A stretch of 64,000 nucleotides of DNA. It comes from Terana coerulea. Taxonomy: Eukaryota > Basidiomycota > Agaricomycetes > Polyporales > Phanerochaetaceae. Where the stretch lies: contig JAKOGH010000881.1 in the NCBI GenBank assembly GCA_024811115.1, forward strand, positions 33,837 through 97,836, read 5' to 3'. The notes under the pieces are model-generated. The model made no database searches and was not told where the DNA came from. It was given only the letters and a program-made list of their open reading frames with translations. Below are positions 60,100 through 64,000 of this stretch, piece after piece; position 1 is the first letter of the stretch, and every line of letters begins with the position of its first letter. The position numbers and the translations under genes were made by a program.

Positions 60100-63000
60100 G
60101 ATTGAGTGACTCACAGTGTACATGAGACGTAACCTATCGCGAGTCAAGTGTGTCGTGGACAGACGACTCATCCCGTCGTTTGAATCGCGCTGTATAATGT
60201 CCTCGTTCATCGGCCTCTCGACGCCCATTGAAATACTATTAGTCCTTACCCAGGGTACCATGCCCTGCTTATCGTAGCAGTTCGTAGCGGCGGACGTGTG
60301 GTGCAATGCATCACAAACTTGGTACATTATTAACCGTACGTTAATACACGTTAACGAGAGAGGGCAATGGCGTTCCCGCTTGCTCCTCGACTCCGTCACG
60401 ACGTTGGCTGGAGGCCTGGGTAAGTGAGGTTAAGGTTAGCATAAATCGCACACATGCAAGGGTACACACGTACGTGCATTGATGACTGCCTATACGGAAT
60501 GCGGTTACTGGCAGCGTGAGGCTATTACGACAGCGTGAGCCTGGGTGCGGGATCAAGGCATGAGACAAACGCGGACATACCGTACGTGAACGAGACGGCG
60601 CGCCGCGCCTCGCCGGCTGCCGTCGACGGCGCCGCGGCCTGCGAGGATTAATCGCGGACGAGTAAGGGTGTTGATGCTATTACGACGGCGTGAGCCTGAG
60701 TGCATTGTCAAGGCACGAGACAAACGTGGACATACCGTATATGAACAAGACGTCGCGCCGCGTCTCGGCTGCCGTCGCCGCCTGCGAGGATTAATCGCGG
60801 ACGAGTGAGGCTGCTGGGGCTATTATGATGACTTGAGCCTATGCATTATCAAGGCACAAGACAAACGTGGACATACCGTATATGAAAAGACGGCGCACTG
60901 CGCCTCGGCCGCCGTCAACGCTGCCGCGGCCTGCGAGGATTAATCGCGGACGAATAAGGTTGCTGCCGCGTCGACGCGCATGGCTCGGGACGTTGAGCAT
61001 AATGCCGATGCGGCCGACTTTATCGGTGTCTATCACATCACAAGCATTAGTGCTGTATGTAAAGTAGATTAGGAACGGGTAGCGTACCTTACTATTTCCA
61101 TCGTGTTACGTCCGTCGATGGATTTGTCTTTGCGGCTTCCGAAAGGTCATAGAGGCCTACAGAGATTGATTAACCGCATCACGCCGGCACATGCGAAATT
61201 ACTTACTTCATTCATAGTCCCGTTGCACTCGGATGTCTGCTAGATCGATGAGTCATTGATACTTCAATCATTCGCGAATCGAGCACGGACCGAGAACGTA
61301 CCATTACATCAAAGTTTCATTCCGCCGCACGCGACGAGCGAGTGGGAGATGGGGTGCATACCGCGTAAGAGCGGCATAACTACGGTCGACGAACTGCACG
61401 ACCGGCGCGCCGTGACTCCCGCGTTGAGGCTCGCATTCAAATCTGTAAGTTTGTAGCATCAGCGTTCGTAGCGGATTAATACGAGACACCACGGCCCCGG
61501 ACCTTCAAGATTACAATATTGTAGCATGCCCGCCCGCTAAAGTGAAACCATTCTATTAGCCCGACTCAGCTAGGTACTAATAGTCTACAGACGTACCGTT
61601 GAGTTACAGCTCAACGCCGTGCCGGGCGACGAGCGAGTGGGAAATGGCGTGCATAGCATGCGAGGGCGGTATGGCGGTGATATAGGCCTGATAGGGCACA
61701 GCGCACGACCCCCAGAGCCGAGCCTTGACCCTCGAACTCGACGAGATGTCGTCCACCTGCGTTATTAGTGTTAGCATTAGTAGCAAATGAATACAACACT
61801 CTACTGACCTGGATCGTAAGTCTATAATCTTCTCATTAGTCCGATAATAGAATAGGCACTAGACGACGGACGTACGGTTAAGTTACGGCTGAACGCCGTG
61901 CCGCACGACAAGCGAGTGGGAAATGGCGTGCATAGCCTGTGAGGGCGGCATGCCGATGATATGGAGCTGATAGGGCGCGGCGCGCGGCGCACGGCCCCCG
62001 TAGTCGAGCCTTGACCCTCGAACTCGACGAGATGTCGTTCACCTGCGTTATCAGTATTAGCATTAGTAGTGAATGAATACAAACATTACTGACCTGGATC
62101 ATAAGTCGGTGGTATTCCGAGTCGGGTATTGCTGCAGCGAAGTTTGTCATTAGTCCATTAATAGAATGGGTACGAGGTCATGGACGTACCGTTGAATCAA
62201 AAGCTAGTGATCCGGTACACGACGAGCGAGTGGGAAATGGCGTGCGAGCCGCACATTCGCCTTACGGTGGCGGTGCGGACGCTTCGCGTTGTCGTGCACG
62301 AGCACGGCACTGAGCGACGAGCATTGGCCCTCACGCTGGGCGGGAGTTTGTTCACCTGCTATTACAATGGTAAGCACTCGTGGCAAGTGGATACGAGGGA
62401 TTACTGACCCGCATCGCGCGTTCGTAGTATGATGGCCCCGCTGAAGTTGAACGGTCTCATTAGTTCGACTAGCACGCTTACTAGCAGCCTAACCACGTAC
62501 CAATTAAATAATTTGACGTCGCGCCGTGCGACGAGCGAATGCAAAACGACATGCGTAGCATGCGAGGGCAGCACGGCGCCGACACGAATACGACGACCGC
62601 CGTGAAGGGCCTTGAAGTCGAGCATTCACCCTCGATTTCGGCGACTCCTATGGATCGTACACCTGCGTTCGTTAGCGTCGGTAGCAAGTGGATACGAGCG
62701 CTGCTTACTGACCTGGACTGTGATTTCATATATCATCAAATCGCCCTGTATTAAAGTCTTCACGCTGTCATTACTAGTAGTTCATTAGTAACATACTTGC
62801 TAGTAGGTTGATGACGACATATCGGCGACCGCTCAACCAGAACCCAATGCCGCCGCAAATAACCAGTGAGTGGGAAATGGCGTGCATAGCTTGCGGCGGC
62901 GGTACGGAAAAGATGTCGAGACGGCGAAGCCGGCGGCCATGTCTCTGGCGTCGAGAGGTCGTCCTTGACCCCGACCTGTGATCATGGTATCAGCATTAGT

Positions 63001-63697
63001 AGTAGATTGATATGGGACGTTACGAACCTCAGCGTGTTCTTATCTCGCCGTAATATAGCTCCCGCTGATGCAGTGGCACGTCGTTAGTCGAATTGATACC
63101 GTTACTGGTAGGCTAGATACATACCGTTATGTAGGCGTTTCACGCCGCCGTTAGGACGAGCGAGTGAGAAATGGCGTGCATAGGCATGCCGGAGAGATTT
63201 GACGACAGCGCCGTCTTCGCGCCGTCGTCAAATCTCCCGCCCGATATGACGTCGGCCTTGGCGACACTCTATCGATGCATGTAAGTAGTGAATCCGCAAT
63301 AGGGAGCCGACGGACGCACCTGTGCATGTAGCAAATGCCCTGATTTGCAGGGCCGTATCGCGGCGTCGCCGAGGTTCCGGTCGTGACGGTGACGCGCGCT
63401 CTCAGTCGACCAGTCGAAAGTTATAGACGACGGTGATTTGGATTCGTCGACGGCGATGTGAGCGGCCGGGCACCACCTTGCGAAAGCGATGGCCATCTAA
63501 TTAATCAGTTAGGTTGTAACAGTAATGGGCGGATGTTAAAACAAGTATGGCAGACTTACTGATGAGACTCGGACTTGTACGGTGCTCTCGCAGGCTTCTA
63601 TCGCGTTCGGACGACCAGGTAAGCGACATTAATGAACAGCTAAAGTAAACGCGTACCGTTTAAATGCGAGGCGTGCAAGGAGCACTCATCATCCTGC
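60100..63697 (-). CDS. Putative minus-strand multi-exon gene with duplicated exons, no known family
   Basis: Exon-like pieces with good splice borders follow each other on the minus strand. They include DDECSLHASHLN (63655-63697, ending in GTACGC), a piece from 63496 starting MAIAFARWCPAAHIAVDESK, the seven cassette copies at 61302-63268, GLYDLSEAAKTNPSTDVTRW (donor TA|GTAAGG near 61090), DVIDTDKVGRIGIMLNVPSH, the three RPRLILAG cassettes, and near 60100-60300 GMVPWV followed by NEDIIQRDSNDGMSRLSTTH before ACACT|GTGAGTC. I do not recognise any of it. Several cassette copies have stops or slips, so a single intact protein cannot be assembled. It may be a decayed gene, an alternatively spliced locus or a satellite that carries old exon sequence. 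Confidence 0.3.
60560..60960 (-). repeat. Three tandem copies of an exon-like cassette (about 155 bp period)
   Basis: Copies lie near 60595-60665, 60745-60815 and 60880-60960. Each contains TCGTCCGCGATTAATCCTCGCAG (read on the minus strand) and ends at GTACGGTATG or CATATACG|GTATGTCC. All three keep the same open frame, RPRLILAG followed by G-G--VDG and RRL, which argues for selection at the protein level or recent duplication. The spacer between copies repeats too (CAAGGCAC-AGACAAACGTGGACATACCGTA on the plus strand, in part). Confidence 0.65.
61302..63268 (-). repeat. Seven tandem copies of an exon-like cassette (about 300 bp period)
   Basis: Cassettes, read on the minus strand, are 63125-63268, 62830-62976, 62502-62662, 62190-62355, 61876-62042, 61597-61756 and 61302-61442. 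Each is 141-167 bp, starts after a pyrimidine-AG (most often AACGCAG|GTG) and ends before GTACGT, GTATGT or a variant. A core GCCATTTCCCACTCGCTCGT lies near the 3' end. Starts are spaced 279-328 bp. In copies at 61876 and 62502 one frame is open throughout (EFEGQG or EIEGEC early, then TPFPTR or SFCIRSS); others have slips. It looks like repeated exon duplication followed by decay. Confidence 0.7.
63206..63232. repeat. Perfect inverted repeat (hairpin)
   Basis: GAGATTTGACGAC near 63192 is mirrored by GTCGTCAAATCTC about 20 bp downstream, with an inner GCGCC/GGCGC-like core. It is found only in the last cassette copy and would form a strong stem of about 13 bp or more. Confidence 0.6.
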
Positions 63698-63879
63698 TAT
63701 AAACTGGAATAAGCCGGGTAAGTAACAACTCAAACAGCATGAGCCGGCGAGAAACTCACAGACACTCGGACGGGAATGCAATGAGCGACGCGTGTCCGAC
63801 GGCAGAGGGACGGCGAGTGCAAGCGCAGCACGTCTGCAGCGTCGGTCGACAGTGCTCGATGTGCCCGATGCCGAAGAGC

Positions 63880-63970
63880 AGGGGAGAGAGCGGAGAGAGC
63901 GGAGAGAGGAGAGGAGAGGAGGAGGAGAGAGGAAGAGAGAGGAGGAGAGAGGAAGAGAGGAAGCTCGAAA
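63880..63970 (+). repeat. GAGAG/GAGGA purine microsatellite
   Basis: An almost uninterrupted purine strand of (GAGAGCG), (GAGAGGA) and (GGAAGAGA) units covers about 90 bp near the window end. It gives false open frames rich in Arg/Glu on one strand and Leu/Ser on the other. Confidence 0.85.
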
Positions 63971-64000
63971 GCTGAGGATTTGAGCCCTGTCATCCTCGCT

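Noticed and set aside
63739..63993. Open frames on both strands at the right end
   Set aside because: They are produced by the GA-rich microsatellite and its flank.

Overview
The window is nuclear DNA of a filamentous basidiomycete, most likely an Agaricomycete (mushroom or wood-rot lineage). Genes are cut by many short introns of about 50-70 bp with GTRNGT donors and YAG acceptors. The gene families also point there: an N-terminal F-box-like family in tandem copies, a DUF6533-type membrane protein, a Mid1 channel subunit, an isocitrate lyase/PEP-mutase family enzyme, an SRA-YDG protein and an intron-rich P450. There is no bacterial, organellar or viral backbone.

Left part (1-16 kb) is a decayed segmental-duplication zone. 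A module made of an F-box-like gene (+) convergent with an isocitrate lyase/PEP-mutase family gene (-) occurs three times (about 2.7-4.9, 5.6-7.9 and 12.6-15.8 kb). Only the third lyase copy is near full length. All three F-box copies are broken, each in a different way. The second lyase fragment is fused to a dead piece of a Fet3-type multicopper ferroxidase, and an unidentified block of about 0.75 kb precedes copies 1 and 3. The spacer at 8.3-11.5 kb holds no recognisable gene.

Middle part. A three-exon gene of unknown function (18.0-20.2 kb, -) is followed by a poorly conserved stretch with a DUF6533-like gene (22.6-23.4 kb, -) and a nest of small transposons at 25.2-28.7 kb: two inverted copies of a 665-bp element with TA target sites and a 358-bp hAT-type MITE carrying telomere-like repeats.

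Right-centre part (29.2-56.8 kb) is the gene-dense core: MFS transporter, UCH37-type deubiquitinase, Mid1 calcium-channel subunit, P450, small secreted protein, Nse4 kleisin of SMC5/6, valyl-tRNA synthetase (with a Harbinger-like MITE in an intron), SRA-YDG methyl-DNA reader, mitochondrial PP2C of the pyruvate dehydrogenase phosphatase type, a Gal80-like oxidoreductase and a long Ser-rich protein with repeated GGY-S motifs. These are mostly housekeeping or regulatory genes with no sign of a joint pathway.

Right end (56.8-64 kb) is very GC-rich and repetitive. Its most unusual content is on the minus strand: three tandem copies of one exon-like cassette (60.6-61.0 kb) and seven copies of another with a period of about 300 bp (61.3-63.3 kb), each copy bounded by matched splice-site-like sequences. 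A purine microsatellite lies at the extreme end.

Caution for the whole window: several genes that should be essential (valyl-tRNA synthetase, Nse4, UCH37) carry single-base frame slips, mostly next to short homopolymers. Many of these may be base-calling errors, so pseudogene calls that rest only on a 1-nt indel are weak. Those that rest on stop substitutions or multi-base losses (F-box copies 1 and 3, the ferroxidase piece) are stronger.
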